Shown: positions 37,756 through 47,074 of the stretch, piece after piece
Numbering within the stretch: the first letter of the stretch is position 1
Layout of the letters: each line of letters starts with the position of its first letter
NCBI GenBank assembly: GCA_004322135.1
Contig: SCSG01000003.1
Span: forward strand, 116,568-180,567
From: Burkholderiaceae bacterium
GTDB taxonomy: Bacteria > Pseudomonadota > Gammaproteobacteria > Burkholderiales > Burkholderiaceae_B
Direction: 5' to 3'
DNA length: 64,000 nucleotides
Notes under the pieces: generated by a model
Database searches by the model: none
What the model was told of the DNA's origin: nothing
Seen by the model: the letters and a program-made list of their open reading frames with translations, nothing else
Made by a program: the position numbers and the translations under genes

Positions 37756-37788
37756 ATGAATTTAATTTAATGTATTAATTGAATTCAT
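37756..37788. promoter_or_regulatory. AT-rich inverted repeat, probable LysR operator
   Basis: Two arms, ATGAATTTAATT (left) and AATTGAATTCAT (right), are inverted with 11 of 12 matching bases, in a 33-base A+T-rich patch. It lies 27 bases before the LysR gene and about 140 before the divergent monooxygenase gene, where a LysR protein would control both. Confidence 0.55.
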
Positions 37789-37814
37789 AGTTGCCAACCT
37801 CTTGGCGGTGCGCC

Positions 37815-38735
37815 GTGGACACGCAAGACCTGAATTTCCTGTATCTGATGGATGCGCTGTACCGCGAGGGCAGCGTGTCGCGGGCTGCGCAGAAGCTGGG
37901 TCTGACGCAGCCTGCGGTCAGTCATGGGCTTAATCGCTTGCGCGAGAAATTCCAGGATCGTCTGTTTGTGAGGATGGGCGCGGGGATGGCGCCCACTCCG
38001 CTGGGGGAGCGCATCGCGTTGGGCTCGCGCCGTGTGCTGGAGATGATTCGCACCGACATCATGGATGCGCCAAGATTTGACCCATCACTTGCTGCACGCA
38101 CGTTTGCTGTGGGCATGACGGACATGGGCGGAACCGTGATACTGCCAAGGGTATTGCACGCGTTGCGTACGGAGGCTCCCAATGTGCGCGTTGTTCCCGT
38201 GGCGCTTGGTCCGAACGAGGTAAACGACATGACGGAAGGGGCGGCGGTGGACCTGGCGTGGGGATACTTTGGCCATTTGAATCCTGCCCTTTATCAGCAG
38301 ACGCTTTTTCGTCGCCCACTCATCGGAATTCGACGCAAGGCGTCAGGCAGGCGTGCGACGCTTGGGTTTGACGCCTTTGTTCGTACACCGCATGTTTTTG
38401 CTACCGCCACGATGGTTACCAACGAGCTGCTGCTGCAGAAGGTAAAAGAACGTGGTGGCACGCTGCAAGTTGCGATGGAATGCCCATATATTCTGGCCGT
38501 TCCTGCCATTGTGGCCGGGTCGGATTACATTGCCACCGTTCCTGCCGAGCTTGCCGAACTGTTTTTGCGTCTGGCAGAGATTGAGACATTCCCGCTGCCG
38601 CTTGCGGTCCCTGATATTGTCGTCAAACAGCACTGGCACGCGCGCTACAACGACGACATTGCCCATCGATGGTTCCGTTCTTTCGTTGCACAATGCTTCA
38701 ATGACGAACAGGCTATGGATTCACCCATTGTGTAA
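37815..38735 (+). CDS. LysR-family regulator of the monooxygenase operon
   Basis: A 306-residue LysR-type regulator. The N-terminal helix-turn-helix is in the segment SVSRAAQKLGLTQPAVSHGLNRLRE; the rest is a type 2 periplasmic-binding-like effector domain. I choose GTG 37815, since the sequence begins to look like a LysR protein there (VDTQDLNFLYLMDAL); the open frame has a TTG eight codons upstream. It is divergent from the FAD monooxygenase and probably activates that operon when its aromatic substrate is present. The effector is unknown. Confidence 0.88.
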   Translation: MDTQDLNFLYLMDALYREGSVSRAAQKLGLTQPAVSHGLNRLREKFQDRLFVRMGAGMAPTPLGERIALGSRRVLEMIRTDIMDAPRFDPSLAARTFAVGMTDMGGTVILPRVLHALRTEAPNVRVVPVALGPNEVNDMTEGAAVDLAWGYFGHLNPALYQQTLFRRPLIGIRRKASGRRATLGFDAFVRTPHVFATATMVTNELLLQKVKERGGTLQVAMECPYILAVPAIVAGSDYIATVPAELAELFLRLAEIETFPLPLAVPDIVVKQHWHARYNDDIAHRWFRSFVAQCFNDEQAMDSPIV

Positions 38736-38743
38736 AGTGGAAG

Positions 38744-39406
38744 TCAGCTTCGGGCGTCGACCAGCTTCACTGCCGTGAGCTTTTGCAAATCGGGGAAGCT
38801 CATGCCTTCGACGAGATCGATTACTTTGGCACCCTGTGGCGTCAAGTCTATGACCGCGACGTTGGTGTATACACGGCTTACGCAGGCGATGCCCGTGACA
38901 GGGTAGGTGCAGCTGTCGACCAGCTTGGATTCGCCAGTCTTGGTCAGCAGGTCCATCATCACATAGGTTTTTTTTGCGCCAATGGCCAAATCCATGGCGC
39001 CGCCCACGGCTGGAATTGCATCGGGTACGCCAGTGCTCCAATTGGCCAGGTCGCCAGTGGCAGAAACCTGGAAGGCGCCCAGAACGCATACATCAAGGTG
39101 CCCGCCGCGCATCATGGCGAAGCTGTCGGCGTGATGAAAAAAGCACCCTCCGGGAAGCAGCGTGACCGGCTGCTTGCCCGCATTGATAAGGTCGTAGTCT
39201 TCCTCGCCTTTGGCGGGGGCGTGCCCCATGCCAATGACGCCGTTTTCGCTGTGCAGGATGACTTCGCGGTCGCTGGGCAGGTGATTAGCGACTTTGGTGG
39301 GCAGGCCGATGCCCAGATTGACGACGGCGCCGTCGGGGATATCTTGTGCAACGCGCGCGGCCATTTGGTCGCGTGTCCAGACCGGGGTGGTGACTGTTTC
39401 GCTCAT
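38744..39406 (-). CDS. pcaJ: 3-oxoadipate CoA-transferase subunit B
   Basis: Beta subunit of the succinyl-CoA:3-oxoadipate CoA-transferase, which activates the ring-cleavage product before thiolysis. It has 220 residues. The catalytic Glu is in HSENGVIGMG (about residue 52). ATG 39406 has AAGGA seven bases before it; the open frame upstream runs back over pcaI. The gene starts ten bases after the pcaI stop, and the two subunits are made together. A closely related possibility is acetoacetate CoA-transferase (ScoB); the pca genes around favour PcaJ. Confidence 0.92.
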   Translation of the reverse strand: MSETVTTPVWTRDQMAARVAQDIPDGAVVNLGIGLPTKVANHLPSDREVILHSENGVIGMGHAPAKGEEDYDLINAGKQPVTLLPGGCFFHHADSFAMMRGGHLDVCVLGAFQVSATGDLANWSTGVPDAIPAVGGAMDLAIGAKKTYVMMDLLTKTGESKLVDSCTYPVTGIACVSRVYTNVAVIDLTPQGAKVIDLVEGMSFPDLQKLTAVKLVDARS

Positions 39407-39416
39407 TTTGAATTCC

Positions 39417-40115
39417 TTAGGCCGCCTTGAAGCCGGCGGGGCCGGTGGCAACACGGGGTACTTTGACGATGTGCTTGACGAAGATGCCCGGGGTGATGAC
39501 GGTTTCCGGGTCGATGCTACCGAGCTCGACAATCGAGTGCACGGAAGCGATCGTGGCTTTGGCCGCTGTGGCCATTACTGGGCCGAAGTTGCGCGCGGTC
39601 TTGCGGTAGGTAAGGTTGCCCCAGCGATCTCCGACTTCGGCCTTGATGAGGGCGAAGTCCGCAAAAATAGGATGTTCCAGCACATAGTTGCGCCCGTTGA
39701 TTTCGCGGGTTTCTTTGCCCTTGGCCAGTTCCGTGCCGTAACCGGTGGGGGTGAAGAAGGCGCCGATGCCTGCGCCGGCGGCGCGGATGCGCTCGGCCAG
39801 ATTGCCTTGTGGCACGAGCTCGAGTTCGAGTTTCCCCGAGCGGTACAGTTCGTCGAACACGTAAGAGTCGACCTGGCGCGGGAAAGAACAGATGATCTTG
39901 CGCACGCGTCCGGTCTTAAGCAGCGCGGCGAGCCCCACTTCGGCGTTGCCTGCGTTGTTGTTGACGATGGTGAGGTCTTTGGCGCCATGGGCAATAAGGC
40001 CGTCGATAAGTTCAGCTGGCTGCCCCGCGCCGCCGAAGCCGCCGATCATGATGGTGGCGCCGTCGTAGATTTCGGCCAGGGCGTGTTCAACTGAAGGTGA
40101 AATTTTATTGATCAT
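39417..40115 (-). CDS. pcaI: 3-oxoadipate CoA-transferase subunit A
   Basis: Alpha subunit of the CoA-transferase, 232 residues. It has the CoA-binding glycine loop GGFGGAGQPAELIDGL (about 24-39) and the FFTPTGYGTELAKGKE segment. It is transcribed with pcaJ and is divergent from an IclR-family regulator, an arrangement known for pcaIJ. Confidence 0.93.
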   Translation of the reverse strand: MINKISPSVEHALAEIYDGATIMIGGFGGAGQPAELIDGLIAHGAKDLTIVNNNAGNAEVGLAALLKTGRVRKIICSFPRQVDSYVFDELYRSGKLELELVPQGNLAERIRAAGAGIGAFFTPTGYGTELAKGKETREINGRNYVLEHPIFADFALIKAEVGDRWGNLTYRKTARNFGPVMATAAKATIASVHSIVELGSIDPETVITPGIFVKHIVKVPRVATGPAGFKAA

Positions 40116-40397
40116 GTTTCTCGTGCGAACATTCTATTGAAAAATTGTTTTCGAGTTCTTACAATGAACAGTTATTCGTGTGCAGAACTAGCTCTGCCAA
40201 GAATAAAGACCTGACACCGGCTTGTCAATGCGTGAGCCGGGCGGCTGTACCTTCGCTTCCTTGATGCCAGTACGGACGTGTCAAGTATCCGTCTGCCGGG
40301 TCGCGAGGCAAGAGCCCAACGCGCGCGGTTATATTTGCGTGCTCATGTTCATGGGTTGCATTCCTATATGGTTAATCCACAACATAAAAAAAGCAAT

Positions 40398-41327
40398 ATG
40401 GATCGTTCCACGCGTCGTTCGCCCCCTGCAACGTCCGCTGTTTCGGCACAAGGCGTGGCCACCCCCTCCAAGCGGGTTCTCACTCGGGATGCCGTTGCGG
40501 TCACCAAACCGGGTCCAGCCGCGGTTGCACCCCCGGTTTCGCCGGCGCCCGTTTCGGATCCCAGGCCGGGTGACAGTTATGTGCGCTCGTTTGCGCGCGG
40601 CCTGGCGGTGCTGCGCAGTTTTGGCGCTGGTGCGCAGTCGCAGACGCTGTCGGGGGTTGCCGAGCGCGCCGGGATGACGCGCGCTGGTGCGCGCCGCATT
40701 TTGCTGACGCTGCTCAACCTGGGGTATGTGGTGGCTGACGGGCGTCAGTTTCACCTCACGCCGAAGGTGCTGGAGCTTGGCTTTGCCTACCTTACTTCGC
40801 TGCCTGTCTGGTCGCAGGCCCAGCCGGTCATGGAGACACTCGTCGAAGAGCTGCGCCAGTCCAGCTCAGCGGCGGTTCTGGACGGCGACGAAATAGTTTA
40901 CGTGCTGCGCATTCCCGCGCACCGCATCATGTCGATCAATCTGGGCGTCGGCAGCCGCTTACCGGCCGATTGCACTTCCATGGGGCGTGTACTTTTGTCG
41001 GGGCTTGCGCCCGATGCATTGCGTCAACGCATTGCCAGCATGAATCTGGTCATGCATACGCCTGGCACCATCACCGATCGAGCGCAATTGCTGGCGGCCA
41101 TTGAACAGGCGCGTGTTCAGGGCTGGTGTCTGGTTACCGAAGAACTGGAGCCGGGGCTGGTTTCCATGGCGGCACCTATCTTCGATCATGCCGGACGCGT
41201 GGTTGCGGCCATCAATATCAGCGGCCACGCCCGCACCAGCACCGCGTCCCATTTGCTGAACGTGTGCCTGCCCAAGTTGCTGGCCGCCGCCGCTGAAATC
41301 AATATGCTGATGGGCGCGCGCAAATAA
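40398..41327 (+). CDS. IclR-family regulator next to pcaIJ
   Basis: A regulator of the PcaR/PcaU/PobR branch of the IclR family. The winged helix-turn-helix (FARGLAVLRSFG then TLSGVAERAGMTRAGARRILLTL) is followed by the effector domain, ending LLAAAAEINMLMGA. In front of it is a Pro/Ala-rich stretch of about 55 residues that is not conserved. The start is uncertain: ATG 40398 (309 residues), ATG 40368 or GTG 40278 are all in frame and none has a clear ribosome site. It is divergent from pcaI; expected ligand beta-ketoadipate. Confidence 0.85.
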   Translation: MDRSTRRSPPATSAVSAQGVATPSKRVLTRDAVAVTKPGPAAVAPPVSPAPVSDPRPGDSYVRSFARGLAVLRSFGAGAQSQTLSGVAERAGMTRAGARRILLTLLNLGYVVADGRQFHLTPKVLELGFAYLTSLPVWSQAQPVMETLVEELRQSSSAAVLDGDEIVYVLRIPAHRIMSINLGVGSRLPADCTSMGRVLLSGLAPDALRQRIASMNLVMHTPGTITDRAQLLAAIEQARVQGWCLVTEELEPGLVSMAAPIFDHAGRVVAAINISGHARTSTASHLLNVCLPKLLAAAAEINMLMGARK

Positions 41328-41330
41328 GGT

Positions 41331-41373
41331 GCCCCAGGAGATGGATTGCGATCCAGATCCTGGGGCGCTCTTT
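41331..41373 (+). terminator. terminator between the IclR gene and pcaG
   Basis: A long near-perfect hairpin, GCCCCAGGA and TCCTGGGGC as outer arms with a second inner pairing ATGGAT/ATCCA, is followed by GCTCTTTAA. It lies right after the IclR stop and before the convergent pcaG stop, so it may serve both strands. Confidence 0.6.
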
Positions 41374-41399
41374 AATCAAAGGAAGGCACAACGTCCTGA

Positions 41400-42037
41400 T
41401 TAATTGTCGAAGAATACCGTTTCGTCAGGACCCTGAAGGTGCACGTCGAACGTGTAGATAACCTTGCCGTTCTTTTCGCTGCGCTGAGCGATAAGTGTTT
41501 TGCGGCGATCAACCCATTCGATGCTGTTCAGGACCGGGTCGGCGGCGTTGGCCTTTTCTTCGTCGGAAAAGTAGATGCGCGTGGCCAGCCCAATGTTGAT
41601 GCCGCGGGCCGCGAGCCAGACACTGATGTGTGGCGCCATCGGCTTGCCGTCGCGGCCGGTGACTGAGCCCGGCTTGATCGTGTCGAACGCGTAGATGCCG
41701 CTCTCGAAGTCTGTGCAGGCCCGGCCCCAACCACGGAAATTCTTGTCGATGGGCTTGCTTTCCTGCCTGTCCGCGGGGTGGTTGTAGCGTCCGGCTGCGT
41801 TGGCCTGCCAGATTTCCAGCAGAACGTCCTTAATGACGGCGTTGCTGCCGTCGATCACGCGGCCCTTGATATGAATGCGTTCGCCCTTGGTCTTGGCATT
41901 GACCAGGACGTTGCCGAAGTTGTTTTCGAAGATGTCGAAGCCGGCCTGCTTGGGAGCCAAGCCAATGTGGACATATGGGCCCGCTGTCTGTGAAGCGGTT
42001 TCGTTCAGGTAGACGGGGGAATTGGGAGGCAGGCTCA

Positions 42038-42038
<1 letters not shown>
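41400..42038 (-). CDS. pcaG: protocatechuate 3,4-dioxygenase alpha subunit
   Basis: Alpha chain of the intradiol dioxygenase that opens protocatechuate to 3-carboxy-cis,cis-muconate. It has 212 residues, the normal length, with the shared fold segment VLLEIWQANAAGRYNHPAD. The alpha chain lacks the iron ligands, as expected. Its start overlaps the pcaH stop by one base (TAATG), so translation is coupled. Confidence 0.96.
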
Positions 42039-43083
<1,045 letters not shown>

Positions 43084-44043
43084 ATGACTATAGATAACTT
43101 TTCAAGCCGCATTCGTTTACGCCATATACAGTGCTTCGTGGCAGTGGCTCAAGAGCAGCATTTGGGCAAGGCCGCCGGAAAGCTCATGCTCAGTCAGCCG
43201 GCAGTGTCCAAGACGCTGCTCGAACTGGAAGGCCTAGTGGGTGCGCGACTGGTCGATCGCGGACGTTTTGGCGCACGTCTCACGCGCGACGGGCAAACTT
43301 TCCTCACGCACGCCGTGTCGGTGCTTGATGCGCTGGACGGCGCCAGGCACGCGCTTAACGCCGACAGCCAGACACTGCACGACCTTATTAACGTGGGAAC
43401 ACTGCCCACGGTTGCGCCAGATTTGCTCCCCCCGGCACTCGCCGAATTCCACCGGGCGCGTTCCGGCGTCCGTGTCGACATCCAGGTGGCGGCCAATGCA
43501 CTGCTGCTCGACAAATTGCAGGCAGGCGAAGTGGATTTTGCGTTGGGAAGAATGGCCGATCCGCAGATGATGGTGGGCGTGTCGTTCGAGCTCTTGTATA
43601 TGGACCCGCTGGTGATCGCGGCGCGCACGGGCCATGCGCTTGCCGGGCGCAGTAGCGTCTCGCTGAACGAAGTCATCCAGTACCCCCTTGTTGTTTCCAC
43701 CAAAGGTACGGTGCCCCGGCACAATACTGAAAGCTATCTGCAGGCGCGTGGTCTAAGACTGCCAGTTGGTTGTTTTGAAACTCTGTCGGTTTCCATTGCG
43801 CGACTTGTTGCCCTGCAGTCAGACGCACTGTGGTTCACCCCCATGGGGGCAGTGCGTGAAGACGTCGGCATGGGTTTGTTGCAAGTCCTGCCCGTGTCGC
43901 TGGATGGCACTGAAGAGCCGGTGGGGCTTTTACATCGCCGGGATTCCAGCCTGGGGCCGTCGGCGCGGACGCTGATGGCCATTCTTCGTGAAACCGCTGT
44001 TTTACGCCGGACTTCAGCCAGGGTGTGGAGACTGGCTGATTAG
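43084..44043 (+). CDS. pcaQ: LysR-family activator PcaQ
   Basis: A 319-residue LysR-type protein. The helix-turn-helix is in FVAVAQEQHLGKAAGKLMLSQ-PAVSKTLLELE. The sequence and the position divergent to pcaHG match PcaQ, which activates pca genes with the ring-cleavage product as signal. The C-terminal effector domain is complete. Its own gene is followed by an orphan binding protein on the same strand. Confidence 0.9.
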   Translation: MTIDNFSSRIRLRHIQCFVAVAQEQHLGKAAGKLMLSQPAVSKTLLELEGLVGARLVDRGRFGARLTRDGQTFLTHAVSVLDALDGARHALNADSQTLHDLINVGTLPTVAPDLLPPALAEFHRARSGVRVDIQVAANALLLDKLQAGEVDFALGRMADPQMMVGVSFELLYMDPLVIAARTGHALAGRSSVSLNEVIQYPLVVSTKGTVPRHNTESYLQARGLRLPVGCFETLSVSIARLVALQSDALWFTPMGAVREDVGMGLLQVLPVSLDGTEEPVGLLHRRDSSLGPSARTLMAILRETAVLRRTSARVWRLAD

Positions 44044-44359
44044 CGCGTGGCATGGGGTTTGTCAGGCATTGACAAAGGGGGAACCTGACACTAACCTTTC
44101 AAGATGTTCTTCATGCGAATAAATGTTTATTCCAAGAACTTTTCAGCGAAGCCTCACTTTTGCCTTCAACGCGGGCTCCATTTCCCTGCAGACTCGTCTT
44201 TGCGTTGTCCACGGTGGCTTGCGCAAGGTAGAACTGCAGGTATTTATATTCCCCCTGGCAGGCCGGGCACACGACGTACCAGGGGGTTCGTGTGGTTATA
44301 GATGTCTAGATGGGCCTAATGGCCTCGAGAGCAACAAGAAGTACCTGGGAGAACTATCA
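44044..44359 (+). promoter_or_regulatory. promoter and long leader of the second binding protein
   Basis: This 316-base gap holds a strong promoter: TTGACA (44069-44074), 17 bases, TAACCT (44092-44097). The inverted pair GTCAGG (44061-44066) and CCTGAC (44084-44089) brackets the -35. Just past the start site a nested palindrome spans 44106-44139: GTTCTT outer, GAATAAA-TG-TTTATTC inner, AAGAAC outer. The leader of about 255 bases then shows no open frame that I can support. Confidence 0.6.
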
Positions 44360-45526
44360 ATGCGTATCAACAAAACACTGGTTGCCATTGCCTTGGCGCT
44401 TGGCGCAACCAGTTCGGCTTATGCGGCCAATGACCTGAAGGTTGGCATGATCCTGCCCATGTCCGGCCCGTTTGCCGACTACGGCATGCAAATCCTGAAT
44501 GGCGCACGTTTGTATATTGCCGAGCACGGCGACAAGGTGGGCGATCGCAAGATCAATCTCATTGTCAAAGACGACACTGGCGTGGCCCCTGAAATAAGCA
44601 AGCGCGCCGCGCAAGAGCTGGTCGTCAACGAGAAGGCCGACATTCTGGCCGGCTTCGGCCTTACCCCTTCGTCGTTTGCTGTGGCGCCGCTTTCGGCACA
44701 GGCCAAGGTTCCCATGATCATCATGAACGCCGCAACGTCGGTGGTCACCGAGAAGTCACCGTACATTGTGCGCGTGTCCATGACACTGCCGCAAAACTCG
44801 GCGCCCATGGCAACCTGGGCGTTGAAGAACGGCATCAAGAAGGTCTACACCGTTGTGGCCGACTTCGGTCCTGGTCACGATGCAGAAAAGCAATTCACCA
44901 AGACCTTTACCGAGGGCGGCGGAAAAATTGTCGGTGCAGTGCGCACTCCCGTAAAGAGCCCAGACTTTGCGCCGTTCCTGCAAAAAGTCAAAGACACCAG
45001 GCCTGATGCTGTCTTCCTGTTTGTTCCGGCTGGCGAGCAGGGTGTGGCGTTCCTGAAAGGCTACAAAGAGCGCGGCCTCGACAAGGATGGCATCAAGCTG
45101 ATTTCCACTGGTGACCTCACCGACGAAGACGTGCTCAATGCCATGGGCGATCCGGCCATTGGCGTGGTCACGTCATTCCATTATTCCGAAGATCACAAGT
45201 CGCCCGAGAATAAGTCATACACGCAGGCCTATCACAAGGCCCACCCCAACGTGCGCCCGAACTTCATGTCGGTAGCCGGGTACGACGGCATGCATCTCAT
45301 TTATTCCGTGCTCAAGAAGACCAACGGCGATGCCACCGGCGACAAGTTCGTTGCCGCGGCCAAGGGCATGTCATGGGAAAGCCCGCGCGGACCCATCACG
45401 ATCGACCCCAAAACACGTGACATCATCCAGAACGTCTACATTCGGAAGGTCGAGAAGGTGGATGGCGTGTTGCAGAACGTTGAAATCGACACCATTCCAA
45501 ATTTCAGGGATCCAGGAAAACCGTAG
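44360..45526 (+). CDS. Liv-type ABC binding protein, orphan, copy 2
   Basis: Periplasmic receptor, 388 residues, with a signal peptide cut after SSAYA (about residue 22). ATG 44360 has GGGAG eight bases upstream; a longer open frame exists but the signal peptide fixes this start. It is the paralogue of the protein at 34752-35939. Again no membrane components are present. It lies between pcaQ and pcaCD, which fits a receptor for protocatechuate or 4-hydroxybenzoate; the ligand is inferred. Confidence 0.88.
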   Translation: MRINKTLVAIALALGATSSAYAANDLKVGMILPMSGPFADYGMQILNGARLYIAEHGDKVGDRKINLIVKDDTGVAPEISKRAAQELVVNEKADILAGFGLTPSSFAVAPLSAQAKVPMIIMNAATSVVTEKSPYIVRVSMTLPQNSAPMATWALKNGIKKVYTVVADFGPGHDAEKQFTKTFTEGGGKIVGAVRTPVKSPDFAPFLQKVKDTRPDAVFLFVPAGEQGVAFLKGYKERGLDKDGIKLISTGDLTDEDVLNAMGDPAIGVVTSFHYSEDHKSPENKSYTQAYHKAHPNVRPNFMSVAGYDGMHLIYSVLKKTNGDATGDKFVAAAKGMSWESPRGPITIDPKTRDIIQNVYIRKVEKVDGVLQNVEIDTIPNFRDPGKP

Positions 45527-45578
45527 CAGGAAACATTGCCTTCGGCCGTTTCGGGTCGCATGGCGAGATTGAATGGGG

Positions 45579-45612
45579 AAGGGCGGCCTTATATAAAAGC
45601 CGCCCTTTTTTT
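45579..45612 (+). terminator. intrinsic terminator after the binding protein
   Basis: A 9-bp stem AAGGGCGGC / GCCGCCCTT with an 11-base loop, followed by seven T. It is a textbook intrinsic terminator about 50 bases past the stop. Confidence 0.92.
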
Positions 45613-45726
45613 GGCACGATTTTGCCGATTTTCCTGCTTTCACCTTGCCCTTTTCAGGGATGGGGCTTACGTGTACTTGTTTCGTTTGGCCAGGAGCGCT
45701 TGGTGCTCGCGCCCTTCGCCTTCGGC

Positions 45727-46992
45727 TTAATTTATGGTATCAAGAAACTCCGTGACAGCCTTGAGGAATGGTTTGGGCTGTTCAACGACCGCCAGATGTG
45801 AAGCACCTTCAAGCACTACCATTTTGGCGCCCTGAATTTGCTCAGCTATTGTTTGCGACATGGAAGCTGGCGCGCCCTGGTCCAGCGTTCCGGCGATGAC
45901 CAGCGTGGGTGCGCTGATTGTTGATAGCCTGGATGTGGTGTCCACCGTGCCTACGGCATGGCAGCAACCGATGTAGCCGTCCTGATCGGTAGATGTCAGC
46001 CTGCGGCGGTATGCAGCTACGACGCCCGCCCTGTCGGCGCGGAACTGGTCATGAAAATACCGATCCATGACCGCATCGGCAATAGCTTCGATGCCGCCGC
46101 TGCGCACCGTTGCGATTCGCTGCTGCCAGGCCTCGCGCACCGTGTCTGGGTAGGCGGAGGTTGAGTTGGCAATGATAAGCGTCTGGACAAGTTCCGGATT
46201 GCGGATGGCAAGTTCCTGGCCGACCATGCCGCCCATGGATAGTCCGAGCCAGATGACGGGACCGCAGTCCAGCTCGCGCACCAGGCTGGCTGCATCGGAT
46301 GCAAGGTCTTCCATGGTGTACAGCGTGGCAGGGGCGTCGGAACTGCCGTGACCGCGATGATCGTAGCTGACCACGTTGTAATTTGCTGCCAGTCTGTTGG
46401 CCAGCCAGTCCCACATCGTCAGGTCGCAGCCCAGCGCGTGGCTGAGCACAATGGTTTTGTGTGGTGCGCCGTCGCGCGCCTTGTGCAGCACGTAATGCTG
46501 CGCGGGTTTGGCGCGTGTGACGCGGTCCTGGCCGTTGCCCGGGTGGAAGGCGTCGACCGGCGATGCCGCTTGTAGCGTGTAGCCGATCTCTGGGCCTATT
46601 TCGCGCAGAATGGCCTGGGCGTGGCTAAAGCCGGTGTTGGCGGCGGGCACGCCAGCGTAGATGGCGGTTTGTATCAACACTTCCTTGAGCTCGTCTGGCG
46701 TCAGGCGTGTGTCTGGCTCGCTTCCTGTCAGTGCGGCGCGCACGTGCAGTTCGAATTCTTCCCAACGACCTAGCGCCATCGTAATGGCCAGCACCATGGC
46801 GCGGCGGGTCTTTTTGTCCAGGCCGGGCCGGCCCCAAATTTCGTTCCAGGCGAAGCGCGTGATCAGATGCTGGAATTCCGCGGTGAAATTGGTGGCGCGG
46901 GAAAGTGAACGGTCTACCCAGGCATCGCCCAGGATTTCGCGGCGGTTTTTCAGACCGCGTTCAAAATCCAGATCGGAAGGATCGAAGCTCAT
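45727..46992 (-). CDS. pcaCD: fused 4-carboxymuconolactone decarboxylase / 3-oxoadipate enol-lactonase
   Basis: A 421-residue bifunctional enzyme. Residues 1 to about 140 are the PcaC decarboxylase (AMVLAITMALGRWEEFELHV, then IQTAIYAGVPAANTGF). About 165-420 is the PcaD alpha/beta hydrolase with the oxyanion region SHALGCDLTMWD, nucleophile S252 in GLSMGG, and a late His in GASHLA. It catalyses the two steps from 4-carboxymuconolactone to 3-oxoadipate. The order is C then D, the reverse of actinobacterial PcaL. ATG 46992 (AGGAC upstream) is preferred to the frame 19 codons longer. It follows pcaB by 82 bases on the same strand. Confidence 0.94.
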   Translation of the reverse strand: MSFDPSDLDFERGLKNRREILGDAWVDRSLSRATNFTAEFQHLITRFAWNEIWGRPGLDKKTRRAMVLAITMALGRWEEFELHVRAALTGSEPDTRLTPDELKEVLIQTAIYAGVPAANTGFSHAQAILREIGPEIGYTLQAASPVDAFHPGNGQDRVTRAKPAQHYVLHKARDGAPHKTIVLSHALGCDLTMWDWLANRLAANYNVVSYDHRGHGSSDAPATLYTMEDLASDAASLVRELDCGPVIWLGLSMGGMVGQELAIRNPELVQTLIIANSTSAYPDTVREAWQQRIATVRSGGIEAIADAVMDRYFHDQFRADRAGVVAAYRRRLTSTDQDGYIGCCHAVGTVDTTSRLSTISAPTLVIAGTLDQGAPASMSQTIAEQIQGAKMVVLEGASHLAVVEQPKPFLKAVTEFLDTIN

Positions 46993-47074
46993 TGTTGTCC
47001 TGTTTATAGTTAGGGTTGAAGAAGGGGGCACGAGCGTTTTTGCCTGCATTTTTGCGGGTGTGCCCGGCTGCGAT

